The position numbers and the translations under genes were made by a program. Below are positions 1 to 9,384 of a DNA stretch of 64,000 nucleotides, piece by piece. How positions within the stretch are numbered: the first letter of the stretch is position 1; the number at the start of each line of letters is the position of its first letter. The notes below the pieces were generated by a model. It searched no databases, was not told the DNA's origin, and was given only the letters and a program-made list of their open reading frames with translations. The stretch is taken from positions 1 to 64,000 of the forward strand of contig NZ_CANLZX010000006.1 of assembly GCF_947495675.1 (NCBI RefSeq). Reading direction: 5' to 3'. This DNA is from an uncultured Algibacter sp. Lineage in GTDB: Bacteria; Bacteroidota; Bacteroidia; Flavobacteriales; Flavobacteriaceae.

Positions 1-73
1 ATATGATAATACTTATAGAAGTGTGTTGGCTAAAAATTAAGTGAATTTTACTTGTTTTTTACCACAGTACTTT

Positions 74-83
74 GTTGTGCATA
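74..83. repeat. Left arm of 10-bp inverted repeat around two small genes
   Basis: GTTGTGCATA here is the exact reverse complement of TATGCACAAC at 987-996. The two arms bracket the two-gene unit at 86-973. Reason for bracketing is unknown; it could be chance in AT-rich DNA or the border of a gene cassette. Confidence 0.4.
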
Positions 84-85
84 GT

Positions 86-454
86 TTATGCTTGTTCTTC
101 TCTAAATTTTGGAATAATTAGGAATATACTACCTAGTATAAAAATTAATGTCTTAATGTAAAACGTCCATTCTAATTGATTCAAAACAGATTTTTTCTCA
201 GCTTTAAGGTTATTCCAGTACTTCCAATCTTTGTTGATTACATCGAAACTAACTTTACTCCTAATTTCTCCATTATATAATTCACTATTGGAATAAGTAT
301 CAGCCGCTAACATATATAAATCATCAATTTTTTGATGAAGTTGATATTTATCTACATCATTAGAAATTTCAGTCAAATTTATTTCTAAGAACTGCCAGCC
401 AAAAGAGATTAGAATTAAAATCAGACCCCAACCCTCAAGTTTTTTATCAGTCAT
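86..454 (-). CDS. Small two-helix membrane protein, function unknown
   Basis: The 122-residue product is not recognised. A hydrophobic helix lies near residues 8-24 and a second near 99-115, separated by a polar, helix-rich stretch of about 75 residues. This is the shape of a small integral membrane protein with one soluble loop. Its start codon lies 3 bases after the stop codon of the upstream gene (458-973), so the two are almost certainly co-transcribed and perhaps partners. The ribosome binding region falls inside the end of the upstream gene. The pair is bracketed by a 10-bp inverted repeat. No family assignment is offered. Confidence 0.6.
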   Translation of the reverse strand: MTDKKLEGWGLILILISFGWQFLEINLTEISNDVDKYQLHQKIDDLYMLAADTYSNSELYNGEIRSKVSFDVINKDWKYWNNLKAEKKSVLNQLEWTFYIKTLIFILGSIFLIIPKFREEQA

Positions 455-457
455 ATT

Positions 458-973
458 TTACATAAATTTATTTAATAGAATGGCAATAATAGTTGTCAAA
501 ATAATACCAAAAATGAATATTACGTAATCACGAATTGCGCTTCTTTTATTTCCTTTATTCAGTATTTCTTCAAAGTGTTTTAGAGATTCGACAGGAACTT
601 TTTCCATTGCGGATATTTTTTCTTTTAAATCGCTTTCTTGAGTTTCCAATTCAGTCAAAGTCGATTCCAAATTTTCAATAGTTTGTTGTTTTTCTCGACT
701 AATTTTTGATATTTCTTCAATTACTCCATCAATTTCCTCTGTTGCATTTTTTAATGTTGCAAGTGAACTAGCAAGCTTTTCTTTGAAAGGTTTATTCTTA
801 TCTTTATTAAATATGAAAATTTGTTCAAGAACTCTTGACCATCTGGTTTCAGGGTTTTCAATATAATATTTTTCAGCTTTTGGGAAAATAACTTTATTCA
901 GTAAAGGACGGAAAACTCCAAAGAGTAAACCAAGTACTGCTGATAATAAGGCTCCTATTATTTCAAATCCCAT
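458..973 (-). CDS. Membrane-anchored coiled-coil protein, function unknown
   Basis: The 171-residue product starts with a hydrophobic stretch (about residues 4-24), has a long heptad-rich coiled coil (about 60-130, with many E/K/L and several Q/S) and ends with a hydrophobic helix (about 149-168). It is therefore likely anchored in the membrane at both ends with a rod-like middle. It is the first gene of a two-gene unit with the small membrane protein at 86-454. No enzymatic motif is seen and no family is recognised. Confidence 0.6.
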   Translation of the reverse strand: MGFEIIGALLSAVLGLLFGVFRPLLNKVIFPKAEKYYIENPETRWSRVLEQIFIFNKDKNKPFKEKLASSLATLKNATEEIDGVIEEISKISREKQQTIENLESTLTELETQESDLKEKISAMEKVPVESLKHFEEILNKGNKRSAIRDYVIFIFGIILTTIIAILLNKFM

Positions 974-986
974 ATTTTATTCAAAT

Positions 987-996
987 TATGCACAAC
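987..996. repeat. Right arm of 10-bp inverted repeat around two small genes
   Basis: TATGCACAAC is the partner of 74-83. Just beyond it, 998-1022 folds into a compact dyad (CGTTA, then the palindrome GTAAATATTTAC at 1006-1017, then TAACG). Confidence 0.4.
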
Positions 997-1103
997 TCGT
1001 TATATGTAAATATTTACTAACGATATCCCTTAATTAAGTTGGGATATAGTAATTTATTTACTACTGTTACCCCGTAAATATAACTATTTTTTCCTACAAA
1101 AAA

Positions 1104-1160
1104 TAAAAAATCCCTTACAAGAATATCTATTTTTTAAGACTTTCCAATAAGGGATTTTAT
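1104..1160 (-). terminator. Rho-independent terminator of the GH63-like gene
   Basis: On the minus strand the arms ATAAAATCCCTTA and TAAGGGATTTTTTAT can pair across about 30 bases and are followed by a T-rich run. It starts 17 bases after the stop codon of the gene at 1177-3801. Confidence 0.7.
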
Positions 1161-1176
1161 TATAAGCTAGAAAGTT

Positions 1177-3801
1177 TTAATCCTCATCCATTTCCATTAC
1201 TAAATTAGCAATAAGTGAGGTCCATCCAGTTTGGTGTGAGGCACCAAGACCTTTACCACTATCGCCATCAAAAAACTCATAGAAAAAGTGTTCGTTTTTA
1301 AAATGGTTGTCTTTTGTAAATACTTGGTCGGCATCTTCAGAGTGGTACGGGAATTTACCATCTTCATTAGGTTCAAAAAGTTTAATGAGTCTTTTGGTAA
1401 TTTCGTTTGCAATTTGCTTTAAATTTAGCTTGTTACCAGAGCCTGTAGGGAATTCGTATTTATACTCGTCGCCATAAAAGGTATAGTATTTTCTTAAAGA
1501 TTGAATAATCATATAATTTAACGGCATCCAAATAGGTCCGCGCCAATTAGAGTTACCGCCAAACATGTTAGAGCGACTTTCGCCAGATTCGTATTGTATT
1601 TGATGATGCCCATGATGGTGAAAAACAAATGGGTATTTTTCATGGTATTTTGAAAGCGAACGTATACCGTAATCTGATAAAAATTCGTCTTCATCTAACA
1701 AGCGTTTAAGTAAATGTTCTAATCTAAAACCTCGCATGATTGCAAACAAATAGTTTCCATCTTCATTAGCTTTTTCTAAATTAGAAATTAAGGAGGCTAA
1801 ATCGGGTCTTGTTTTAATAATGCGGTTGGCTCTTCTTTTAAATTCTTTTAATTCATCAAATAAGTCTTTGTGTATAATTTCAACAGCAAACATAGGTATT
1901 ACACCTACCAAAGAACGCACCCTTAAACGGTCTGTAGCTCCGCTTGACATTTCAACAACATCATAATAAAAATTATCTGCATCATCCCAAAGCGAAATAT
2001 CTTTTTTACCAATGTGGTGCATGGCCCAAGCAATATTTAAAAAGTGCCTAAAAAAGTTAGCTGCAGCTTCCTCATAAACTTTATTGGTTTCGGCTAGCTC
2101 TAAAGATATGCGTAGCATATTAATAGAAAACATGGCCATCCAACTGGTGGCATCGGCTTGTTGCATTCTGTTTATGCCCGGAGGCATGTGGTTTCTGTCA
2201 AAAACCCCAATGTTATCTAATCCTAAAAAGCCACCTTCAAAAAGGTTGGTGCCGCTTTTATCTTTTTGGTTTACCCACCAAGTGTAATTTATTTGCAATT
2301 TATGGAAGGCTTTTTCTAAAAAGGCTGTATCGCCTTTGCTCGTTTTTTCTTTATCTTTTTCGTAAACTTTCCATACGGCGTATGAGTGTACGGGCGGGTT
2401 TACATCGCTAAAATTCCACTCGTAGGCCGGAATTTGACCGTTAGGATGCATATAGCTTTCTTCTAAAAATAACAACAACTGCTGTTTGGCAAAATACGGG
2501 TCTATTTCTACAAACGATGCCATATGAAATGCTAAATCCCAGGCGGCATACCAAGGGTATTCCCATTTATCTGGCATAGAAATAATATGGCGGTTGGTAA
2601 GGTGTTGCCAACTGTAATTTCGCATATTGGTACGTTGTGGCTTGCTTTCTCCTGGGCCACCAAATAGCCATTTAAACACATCGAAATAGTAAAATTGCTT
2701 GGTCCATAACAAACCTGAAAAGGCTTTTCTAGCCAGTTCCTGTCTTTGTTCTGGTAAGTCTTTTTGTATAATGTCGCCATAAAAAGCTTCGCACTCTTGT
2801 ATGCGTTGGTTAAAAATGGCATCGAAATCGGACCATGGGTCGTTTAAAGCATCCTTGCTTAGTCTTACTTTAACGCTTTTTTCTTCGCCGGCTTTTAAAT
2901 TAAATTTATGCCAAACAGCCATTTTAGAACCCGTTTTTTTAGGGTTAACTGTTTTTTTGTTGTTTACAACATGTTCGTGAATGCCATCTTTAACATAAGG
3001 CACTTCGTTTTTTATATTGTAAATACGTTTGTTGTTGGTTTCGTTTTCGCAAAATAACTGTTCGCCGCCTTCGTGGTAAAAATAGTAATCGCCATTTCGT
3101 GGGCTGCTAGATTGTGCTGCGAATTTGTTGGTCGATTTTATGGTTGGGCGTTCGTGTTTTATATTATGTTTCCAGAAATTCCTGAACCAAAAATGTGGTA
3201 ATACATGAATATTGGCTGCTTTATCGCCTCGGTTAACCACCGTAACTTTCATTAAAATATCATCGACACCTGCTTTTGCATACTCAATAAAACAATCAAA
3301 ATAGGCACTATCTTTAAAGCAACCGGTATCTAAAAGTTCGTATTCATCTTCGTGTCTGCCACGTGATGCATTAACGTTTACCAACTCCGAATACGGAAAT
3401 TTACTATGCGGATATTTATATAAGTATTTATTGTAAGTGTGTGTTGGCGTAGATACTTGATGGAAATAAAGTTCCTTTACATCTTCACCGTGGTTACCTT
3501 GGTTATTGGTAAGCCCAAACAAACGCTCTTTTAAAATGCTGTCGTTTCCGTTCCAAAAGGCTGGAGCCAAACATAATATTTCTCTAGAGTCGCAAAAACC
3601 ACCAATGCCTTCTTCGCCCCAGCGGTAAGCGTTACTTCTGGCTTTGTCGTGGTCTATAAACTCCCAAGATTCGCCATGTTCGCTATAATCTTCGCGCACG
3701 GTTCCCCATTGCCTTTCGGCCAAATAAGGGCCCCATTTTTTCCAATTTTTGTAATTATCTGCAACCTCTAACCGTTCTGCTTCAGGATTTTTATTAGCCA
3801 T
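1177..3801 (-). CDS. GH63-family (MGH1-type) glycoside hydrolase
   Basis: The 874-residue protein has the (alpha/alpha)6-barrel signature of bacterial GH63/mannosyl-oligosaccharide-glucosidase-like proteins: an N-terminal segment with RWGEEGIGGFCD, a central WEYPWYAAWDLAFHM block that carries the expected acidic residue, and a C-terminal NWRGPIWMPLNYM block. There is no signal peptide, so it should act in the cytoplasm, probably on a glucoside; cytoplasmic bacterial members of this clade include enzymes for alpha-glucosides and glucosylglycerate-like compounds. The exact substrate cannot be read from sequence. It stands alone on the minus strand with its own terminator. Family call is firm, substrate is not. 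Confidence 0.85.
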   Translation of the reverse strand: MANKNPEAERLEVADNYKNWKKWGPYLAERQWGTVREDYSEHGESWEFIDHDKARSNAYRWGEEGIGGFCDSREILCLAPAFWNGNDSILKERLFGLTNNQGNHGEDVKELYFHQVSTPTHTYNKYLYKYPHSKFPYSELVNVNASRGRHEDEYELLDTGCFKDSAYFDCFIEYAKAGVDDILMKVTVVNRGDKAANIHVLPHFWFRNFWKHNIKHERPTIKSTNKFAAQSSSPRNGDYYFYHEGGEQLFCENETNNKRIYNIKNEVPYVKDGIHEHVVNNKKTVNPKKTGSKMAVWHKFNLKAGEEKSVKVRLSKDALNDPWSDFDAIFNQRIQECEAFYGDIIQKDLPEQRQELARKAFSGLLWTKQFYYFDVFKWLFGGPGESKPQRTNMRNYSWQHLTNRHIISMPDKWEYPWYAAWDLAFHMASFVEIDPYFAKQQLLLFLEESYMHPNGQIPAYEWNFSDVNPPVHSYAVWKVYEKDKEKTSKGDTAFLEKAFHKLQINYTWWVNQKDKSGTNLFEGGFLGLDNIGVFDRNHMPPGINRMQQADATSWMAMFSINMLRISLELAETNKVYEEAAANFFRHFLNIAWAMHHIGKKDISLWDDADNFYYDVVEMSSGATDRLRVRSLVGVIPMFAVEIIHKDLFDELKEFKRRANRIIKTRPDLASLISNLEKANEDGNYLFAIMRGFRLEHLLKRLLDEDEFLSDYGIRSLSKYHEKYPFVFHHHGHHQIQYESGESRSNMFGGNSNWRGPIWMPLNYMIIQSLRKYYTFYGDEYKYEFPTGSGNKLNLKQIANEITKRLIKLFEPNEDGKFPYHSEDADQVFTKDNHFKNEHFFYEFFDGDSGKGLGASHQTGWTSLIANLVMEMDED

Positions 3802-4203
3802 AAATTATATAGTTATAATTTTAAAAACAATTTAAGTAAAATTAATGCTTTTAACTAGCAAGTAGTCATTTGAATTTTAATATTGTATAAATTCAATTTT
3901 TAAAAGGAATTTTTTAGATATCTATTTAAAAAACAAGTTTTTAATTGTTGAAATGATATTTTTAAACAATAAATTACTATTGCTGTTTGGTTCAATTATA
4001 GGTGTGTTTTTTTGCCTAAATACTTTAAATATTTTTGAATTCTTGTTAGTTTATTAAGCAGCATAGTTTAGGATAGTAAGATGGTCTTAATTTTTTTTAA
4101 AGCACCCCTAACTAATTATGAAAAAGCAGAAATAAATTAGTTTAATTTTTTAAAAAAGAATTTAGTTTAAATTCTCAAATACCATAAAGGAGAATTATTT
4201 ATA
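3802..4203. other. Intergenic stretch, no gene seen
   Basis: About 400 bases of very AT-rich DNA between two minus-strand genes. It must hold the promoter of the GH63-like gene, but I find no clear match to the TAnnTTTG box on the minus strand and no convincing hairpin. Confidence 0.5.
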
Positions 4204-5031
4204 CTAATCGTCTTTTGTGTTATGTGTTTTTAACCATTCTTCTCCGTCTTTATCAACAAAGAAATCCATCCAAACATAGTACATTTCGTTATCGGCTTTC
4301 ACACTTACTGAGTGGCTTGAGCCTCTAGGAATATGCAGTAAGGAATACTCGGGGAAGTTTACTTGAGCCTCATCGGCATATACAATAGTATGATTGTTTG
4401 AAAGCCCTAAGAATAATTGCTCTAACATAGCATGTTCATGAGCGCCAACTTTATCGGGTCCTATAGTTTTAACAGTACCCATGGCTACCCTTGGGATGTA
4501 TTTATTTGGTAAAATAGTTCTGCTTGTTGTTTGTGGGCTTTTAATTGGTTCGGTATATGATTTGCAATCTGTAAACTTTTTAAAATAAATATTATTGGTG
4601 TTCTCTTCTGGAAATGTTTTAATGTCTTCTTTATCTAATTCTGTTTGTAAAACAGCTATTTTAAGGTAGTGTAAGGTGTCATTTTTAATAGGTGTAAATG
4701 AAATATCTTTCACGTTATTAGGTAGCATTATGGTTTCTGGTACAATATTGTATGTTTTACCGCCAGAAGATAATTGGCCATAGCCTTTTATAAATAAATA
4801 AATTAATTTGTATCCTGTTTTAACCTCTACTTGTTTAGTAACATCGCTTGTAATGGTTGCATGCTCGGAAATTACCCCATCAATTTCGTTGCTTAAAATG
4901 ATTTTGTTTTGTGTATGCTGGTTAGATTCTAAATCCATTGATAAAAATTCAATTGGAATGTCTTGAGAATAAGCAGGTATTGAACAAAAAACTAGGGTAG
5001 TAACAATACTAAAAATATATTTAATTTTCAT
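4204..5031 (-). CDS. Secreted double-cupin protein, likely alginate-regulon member
   Basis: The 275-residue product starts with a clear signal peptide (MKIKYIFSIVTTLVFCSIPAYS, cleavage near residue 22). The C-terminal cupin (about 190-260) keeps the motif GAHEHAMLEQLFLGLS and a later HIPRGSSHSV, giving a His/Glu metal site; an N-terminal cupin (about 55-130) looks degenerate. It should lie in the periplasm or on the surface. Substrate is unknown; cupins of this kind act on or bind small sugar acids. A 26-bp near-perfect palindrome with core TTGGTTTACCAA starts 5 bases before the ATG. The same half-sites occur at three alginate-locus promoters, so it is probably controlled by the FadR-type regulator at 50961-51671. 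Confidence 0.75.
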   Translation of the reverse strand: MKIKYIFSIVTTLVFCSIPAYSQDIPIEFLSMDLESNQHTQNKIILSNEIDGVISEHATITSDVTKQVEVKTGYKLIYLFIKGYGQLSSGGKTYNIVPETIMLPNNVKDISFTPIKNDTLHYLKIAVLQTELDKEDIKTFPEENTNNIYFKKFTDCKSYTEPIKSPQTTSRTILPNKYIPRVAMGTVKTIGPDKVGAHEHAMLEQLFLGLSNNHTIVYADEAQVNFPEYSLLHIPRGSSHSVSVKADNEMYYVWMDFFVDKDGEEWLKTHNTKDD

Positions 5032-5035
5032 GGTA

Positions 5036-5061
5036 AAGTAAATTGGTTTACCAATTTACTT
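5036..5061. promoter_or_regulatory. 26-bp palindrome, candidate GntR/FadR-type operator
   Basis: Arms AAGTAAATTGGT and ACCAATTTACTT match perfectly around a central TT. The core TTGGTnnACCAA (5043-5054) resembles the operators of the FadR subfamily of GntR regulators (for example UxuR/ExuR). It lies immediately upstream of the cupin start codon, where binding would block initiation. Confidence 0.7.
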
Positions 5062-5131
5062 AAAAAAGATTAATTTAAGCTTAAAAAGAATAAAAGAATT
5101 AAATATTTTGTGAAAGACTTAGATTAAGTTT

Positions 5132-5794
5132 TTAAAAAGTTTGATACAAAGTTGTTACTATTCGTCCACAATTAGGTTTCAAAATATGTTCATGAAGTTG
5201 CTCTTCTTTCTTAATTTTAAAATTAAAAGGCGATTCTAATATATTAACACCGCTGTTTTGTTTTAATCTGATGCCTTGGCCAGAAATAATATCTAAATTA
5301 GGCGTAAAATTAGTTGATGGTAAGTGTTCTGTTAATATTAAATATTTATAATGTGTTAGCTTTTTTACAACATTTTTAATTTCGGTATTTGATAAATGTT
5401 GTAGCACTTGTCTTAGTATAATACAGTCTGCGGGAGGTAATTTGTCTTTTGAAATATCTAAGCAGTAAAAATCTAAATTGTCTTCTTGATAGTTTTTTTT
5501 GTTTCTATTAATAAGATTTTCAACAATATCAATAGCAATATATTTTTTGGTAAAAGGTGTTAGGTGTTTCCCTATATTAAAATCGCCACATCCTAAATCG
5601 CAAACTACAAGCGCGTTATTGTGTGACTTTAAAAAAGCATTTATACTCTCTAAATAAGGATTTATAATTTCTGGGTTATGAGAGCCTATACCCGAATAAA
5701 AATCAAATTCGTTCCCGCCCCAAAGATGCATATCGTAAATCTGGTGCATGACATCTTTTGTAGGCCAAGGCTTTTTAGTTTTCTTAGCTGTCAT
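5132..5794 (-). CDS. Class I SAM-dependent methyltransferase
   Basis: The protein carries the SAM-binding motif I VVCDLGCGDFNIGKHL followed by an acidic end of strand 2 (IAIDIV) and a ILRQVLQHL motif IV region, as in small Rossmann-fold methyltransferases. Substrate is unknown. I chose the ATG at 5794 (MTAKK...), 11 bases inside the end of the upstream TrmH-type gene, over a further ATG at 5815 that would overlap more; this gives 220 residues. The overlap suggests translational coupling with the RNA methyltransferase gene. It could act on a metabolite or a protein; no neighbour settles this. Confidence 0.75.
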   Translation of the reverse strand: MTAKKTKKPWPTKDVMHQIYDMHLWGGNEFDFYSGIGSHNPEIINPYLESINAFLKSHNNALVVCDLGCGDFNIGKHLTPFTKKYIAIDIVENLINRNKKNYQEDNLDFYCLDISKDKLPPADCIILRQVLQHLSNTEIKNVVKKLTHYKYLILTEHLPSTNFTPNLDIISGQGIRLKQNSGVNILESPFNFKIKKEEQLHEHILKPNCGRIVTTLYQTF

Positions 5795-6320
5795 TTCTAA
5801 GTTTACTAAACACATCCCAAACTACAACCCCACAACTTACCGATATGTTTAAAGAGTGTTTAGTTCCAAATTGCGGAATTTCTATAACCACATCACTATT
5901 GCTAACAACATTTTGGGCAACGCCTTTTACCTCGTTACCAAAAACCAGAGCGTAAGTAGTTTGTTTCTCGGGTTTAAAATGGTTAAGCATGGTGGCATTT
6001 TCTGCTTGTTCAATAGCACATATTTTTACATTTTCTGCTTGTAAACGTTTAATTAAATCAAGCGTGTTTTCAACATATTCCCAAGCAACAGTATCAGTAC
6101 TTCCTAAAGCCGTTTTATGAATGTCTTTATGAGGTGGTGTTGCTGTAATACCGCAGAGGTAAATTTTTTCAACTAAAAAAGCATCACTAGTTCTAAAAAC
6201 AGAACCAATATTATTTAAGCTCCTAATATTGTCTAGAACAATAATAATAGGTGTTTTTTCAACCTCTTTAAAAGCTTCAACACTTAATCTTTCTAATTCA
6301 CTATTTTTTAATTTCCGCAT
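5784..6320 (-). CDS. TrmH/SpoU-family RNA 2'-O-methyltransferase
   Basis: All three SPOUT motifs are visible in 178 residues: motif 1 NNIGSVFRTSDAF (from residue 36, with the RNA-contacting Asn and Arg), motif 2 LVFGNEVKGV (about 126-135) and motif 3 IEIPQFGTKHSLNISVSCGV (about 145-164), which forms the trefoil-knot SAM site. It should methylate a ribose 2'-OH in tRNA or rRNA. It lacks the N-terminal substrate domain of RlmB, which fits a TrmH/TrmL-like tRNA enzyme, but the target cannot be fixed. It overlaps the start of the downstream methyltransferase and is divergent from mutS. Confidence 0.85.
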   Translation of the reverse strand: MRKLKNSELERLSVEAFKEVEKTPIIIVLDNIRSLNNIGSVFRTSDAFLVEKIYLCGITATPPHKDIHKTALGSTDTVAWEYVENTLDLIKRLQAENVKICAIEQAENATMLNHFKPEKQTTYALVFGNEVKGVAQNVVSNSDVVIEIPQFGTKHSLNISVSCGVVVWDVFSKLRNDS

Positions 6321-6448
6321 AATTTATTGTTGAAATCTCTTTCTAATTGTAGATAACTTCTAATAGATCAACTTCAAAACACCTGAAATTAATAGTACAT
6401 TGCATGCTACAATTTTGTCAAAAATAATACTAAAAAATAACATACCCA

Positions 6449-9061
6449 TTGGCTAAAAAAGCAAAAAAGATAACACCTTTAATGAAACAGTACAATGCTA
6501 TAAAAGTAAAGTATCCAGATGCTTTGTTATTGTTTCGTGTAGGCGATTTTTATGAAACCTTTGGTAGTGATGCTGTAAAAGCAGCAGGTATTTTGGGTAT
6601 TATTTTAACCAAGCGAGGAGCAGGTAGTGAGAGCGAAACGGAACTGGCAGGATTTCCGCATCATTCATTAAACACCTATTTGCCAAAACTTGTAAAAGCT
6701 GGTGAGCGTGTTGCAATTTGTGATCAATTAGAAGATCCAAAGCAAACAAAAACCATTGTAAAGCGTGGGGTTACAGAGTTGGTAACGCCAGGTGTTGCTT
6801 TAAATGATGAGGTTTTAGTTTCTAAATCTAATAATTTTTTATGTTCTGTTTATTTTGATAAAAAGTATATAGGCATTTCTTTTTTAGATATTTCTACGGG
6901 TGAATTTTTAACTTCACAAGGAAATGCCGAATATATTGATAAGTTACTTCAAAATTTTAGCCCTAGCGAAGTGTTAGTTTCTAAGCAAAAACGCACACTC
7001 TTTAATGAAACTTTTGGCGACGATTTTCATACGTTTTATTTAGAAGATTGGGTTTATCAAACCGATTATGCTTATGAAACATTAATTAAGCATTTTAACA
7101 CTAAAACATTAAAAGGTTTTGGTATTGAAAATTTATACGAAGGCATTATAGCTTCTGGTTCCATATTACATTACTTAGGAGAAACACAACATAATAAGTT
7201 ACAACATATCACTTCAATATCTAGAATTGCTGAACATGATTATGTATGGATGGATAAATTTACTATTAGAAATTTAGAGCTTTACAACTCAACAAACAAT
7301 AATGCCGTAACCCTTTTAAATGTTATTGATAAAACTATTTCTCCTATGGGAGGTAGGTTATTAAAACGTTGGTTAGCATTGCCTTTAAAAAACGTTGAAA
7401 AAATTAAACAGCGTCATGAAGTTGTTAGTTTTTTGACTAAAGAAAATACAGTACTTCAAAAAATTCAAAATCATATTAAGCATATTGGTGATTTAGAGCG
7501 ATTAATCTCAAAAACAGCCACAGGAAAGGTAAATCCACGTGAGGTTATTCAGCTTAAAAATTCTTTAGAAGCCATAGTGCCTATAAAATCTTTAGCATCT
7601 AACTGTGCTAATGAATCTTTAAAGGTTATTGGTGATAAGCTACACAACTGCAATGTGCTTCGCGAAAAAATAAAAGAAACTTTAAATGAAGATGCTCCTG
7701 TAAATGTTTTAAAAGGTAATAGTATTGCAGCCGGTTTTTCTTCAGAATTGGATGAATTAAGAAATTTATCTAAATCTGGTAAAGATTACTTGGACAATAT
7801 GCTAGAACGTGAAACAGAACGTACAGGTATTACATCACTTAAAATAGCTTCAAATAATGTTTTTGGGTATTATATAGAGGTAAGAAATACGCATAAAGAT
7901 AAAGTTCCTGAAGAATGGATACGTAAGCAAACTTTGGTGAATGCAGAGCGTTACATAACAGAAGAGCTTAAAGAATATGAAGCAAAAATTTTAGGAGCCG
8001 AAGATAAAATTCAAGCCATAGAGCAACAGCTGTTTTCAGAATTGGTAGTTTGGTTAAATCAATATATAAAACCAGTACAGCAAAATGCTTATTTAATTGG
8101 GCAATTAGATTGTTTGTGTGGGTTTACACAACTGGCAAAGGACAACAACTATATATATCCTACTATAGATGACTCTTTTGATTTAGATATTAAAGATGGG
8201 CGCCATCCTGTTATAGAAAAACAATTACCAATTGGCGAAGCTTATATAGCAAATGATGTTTTTCTTGACAGAACAGATCAACAAATTATTATGATTACAG
8301 GACCTAATATGTCTGGTAAATCGGCAATATTACGTCAAACAGCCTTAATTGTATTGTTGGCTCAAATAGGAAGTTTTGTGCCTGCTAAAGAAGCTAGAAT
8401 AGGCTTAGTAGATAAAATATTTACGCGAGTAGGTGCGAGTGACAATATATCTATGGGCGAATCTACTTTTATGGTAGAAATGAATGAAACGGCTTCCATA
8501 TTAAATAACATCTCTGAAAGGAGTTTAGTGTTGCTTGACGAAATTGGTCGTGGAACCAGTACTTATGATGGAATTTCAATAGCTTGGGCTATTAGCGAAT
8601 ATTTACATGAGCACCCGGCAAAGCCAAAAACATTATTTGCAACACACTACCACGAACTAAATGAAATGAGTGAAACTTTTGGGCGTATTAAAAACTTTAA
8701 TGTGTCTGTAAAAGAATTAAAGGATAACGTGTTGTTTTTAAGAAAACTTGTTGAAGGTGGTAGCGCTCATAGTTTTGGTATTCATGTTGCAAAAATGGCA
8801 GGTATGCCACAGCAAGTTTTACACCGTGCCAACACCATTTTGAAGAAATTAGAGCAATCTCATTCAAGTGAAGAGCTTACAGACAAGGTAAAAACTTTAA
8901 ATGACGACATGCAACTAAGTTTTTTTAATCTTGACGACCCTTTACTAGAAAACATCAAAGATGAAATATTACACATTGATATTGATACACTTACGCCTGT
9001 TGAGGCGCTTATGAAATTGAATGAAATTAAGCGTATGTTAGTCAAGAAAAAACAAGCTTAA
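6449..9061 (+). CDS. mutS: DNA mismatch repair ATPase MutS
   Basis: Full-length MutS (870 residues). The mismatch-recognition domain has the Phe-x-Glu wedge in GDFYETF (F34, E36). The C-terminal ABC ATPase has Walker A GPNMSGKS (about 618), signature-like [11 protein letters not shown], Walker [12 protein letters not shown] and the FATHYHEL motif. It binds mismatches and recruits MutL. The start is TTG: translation from 6449 gives the Lys-rich MAKKAKK N-terminus usual in this group, whereas the first ATG (codon 12) would cut into the conserved LMKQYN segment. It is divergent from the SpoU gene and followed by the tRNA pair. Confidence 0.97.
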   Translation: MAKKAKKITPLMKQYNAIKVKYPDALLLFRVGDFYETFGSDAVKAAGILGIILTKRGAGSESETELAGFPHHSLNTYLPKLVKAGERVAICDQLEDPKQTKTIVKRGVTELVTPGVALNDEVLVSKSNNFLCSVYFDKKYIGISFLDISTGEFLTSQGNAEYIDKLLQNFSPSEVLVSKQKRTLFNETFGDDFHTFYLEDWVYQTDYAYETLIKHFNTKTLKGFGIENLYEGIIASGSILHYLGETQHNKLQHITSISRIAEHDYVWMDKFTIRNLELYNSTNNNAVTLLNVIDKTISPMGGRLLKRWLALPLKNVEKIKQRHEVVSFLTKENTVLQKIQNHIKHIGDLERLISKTATGKVNPREVIQLKNSLEAIVPIKSLASNCANESLKVIGDKLHNCNVLREKIKETLNEDAPVNVLKGNSIAAGFSSELDELRNLSKSGKDYLDNMLERETERTGITSLKIASNNVFGYYIEVRNTHKDKVPEEWIRKQTLVNAERYITEELKEYEAKILGAEDKIQAIEQQLFSELVVWLNQYIKPVQQNAYLIGQLDCLCGFTQLAKDNNYIYPTIDDSFDLDIKDGRHPVIEKQLPIGEAYIANDVFLDRTDQQIIMITGPNMSGKSAILRQTALIVLLAQIGSFVPAKEARIGLVDKIFTRVGASDNISMGESTFMVEMNETASILNNISERSLVLLDEIGRGTSTYDGISIAWAISEYLHEHPAKPKTLFATHYHELNEMSETFGRIKNFNVSVKELKDNVLFLRKLVEGGSAHSFGIHVAKMAGMPQQVLHRANTILKKLEQSHSSEELTDKVKTLNDDMQLSFFNLDDPLLENIKDEILHIDIDTLTPVEALMKLNEIKRMLVKKKQA

Positions 9062-9091
9062 AATAATTTTAATTTATTTTACTAAAAAGGC

Positions 9092-9121
9092 TTTGCAATT
9101 AATATAAAAATTTTAAATTTG
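9092..9121 (+). promoter_or_regulatory. Bacteroidota-type promoter of the tRNA-Gly/tRNA-Leu unit
   Basis: TTTG (9092-9095), 18 bases, then TAAATTTG (9114-9121), a match to the -33/-7 pattern TTTG-N18/19-TAnnTTTG, 39 bases before tRNA-Gly. Confidence 0.65.
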
Positions 9122-9160
9122 CATCCGCAATAGCAATATTGCACGTTCATTAAAATGACT

Positions 9161-9232
9161 GCGAAAGTAGCTCAGGGGTAGAGCATCACCTTGCCAAGGT
9201 GGGGGTCGCGGGTTCAAATCCCGTCTTTCGCT
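9161..9232 (+). tRNA. tRNA-Gly (anticodon GCC)
   Basis: Acceptor arms GCGAAAG and CTTTCGC pair fully, the anticodon loop is TTGCCAA on a five-pair stem, and the T loop is GTTCAAATC. The CCA end is not encoded. It shares a promoter with tRNA-Leu 26 bases downstream. Confidence 0.97.
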
Positions 9233-9258
9233 CTGAAACTTTCTTAAAATATACCAAT

Positions 9259-9342
9259 GCTGAAGTGGTGGAATTGGTAGACACGTTGGACTTAAAATCC
9301 AATGTCCATTAGGACGTACGGGTTCAAGTCCCGTCTTCAGTA
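9259..9342 (+). tRNA. tRNA-Leu (anticodon TAA), island insertion site
   Basis: Class II tRNA with a long variable arm; acceptor arms GCTGAAG and CTTCAGT, anticodon loop CTTAAAA (reads UUA). From 9286 onward its 3' two-thirds is repeated exactly at 34905-34962, so the gene is rebuilt by the island: the 5' part is chromosomal, the 3' part comes with the element and keeps the tRNA functional. Confidence 0.97.
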
Positions 9343-9343
9343 C
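9286..9343 (+). repeat. attL: left 58-bp copy of the integration repeat
   Basis: Identical in all 58 positions and in the same orientation to 34905-34962. It runs from the anticodon stem to just after the discriminator base of tRNA-Leu, the usual target of tyrosine integrases. Confidence 0.95.
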
Positions 9344-9344
9344 T

Positions 9345-9380
9345 AAGCCTTTACAAGATTTCTTGTAAAGGCTTTTTTTA
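9345..9380 (+). terminator. Strong terminator just inside the island
   Basis: Arms AAGCCTTTACAAGA (9345-9358) and TCTTGTAAAGGCTT (9361-9374) are fully complementary and followed by a T run. It ends transcription of the tRNA unit. It lies on the island side of attL, so the element supplies a new terminator in place of the one stranded at 34967-34997. Confidence 0.85.
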
Positions 9381-9384
9381 TTCA

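Noticed and set aside
998..1022. Integron attC site
   Set aside because: The dyad lacks the GTTRRRY core and the paired L/R boxes with unpaired bases expected of attC.
9075..9090. Copy of the TTTTACTAAAA operator outside the island
   Set aside because: A single AT-rich match after mutS, not paired and not before a gene; most likely chance.
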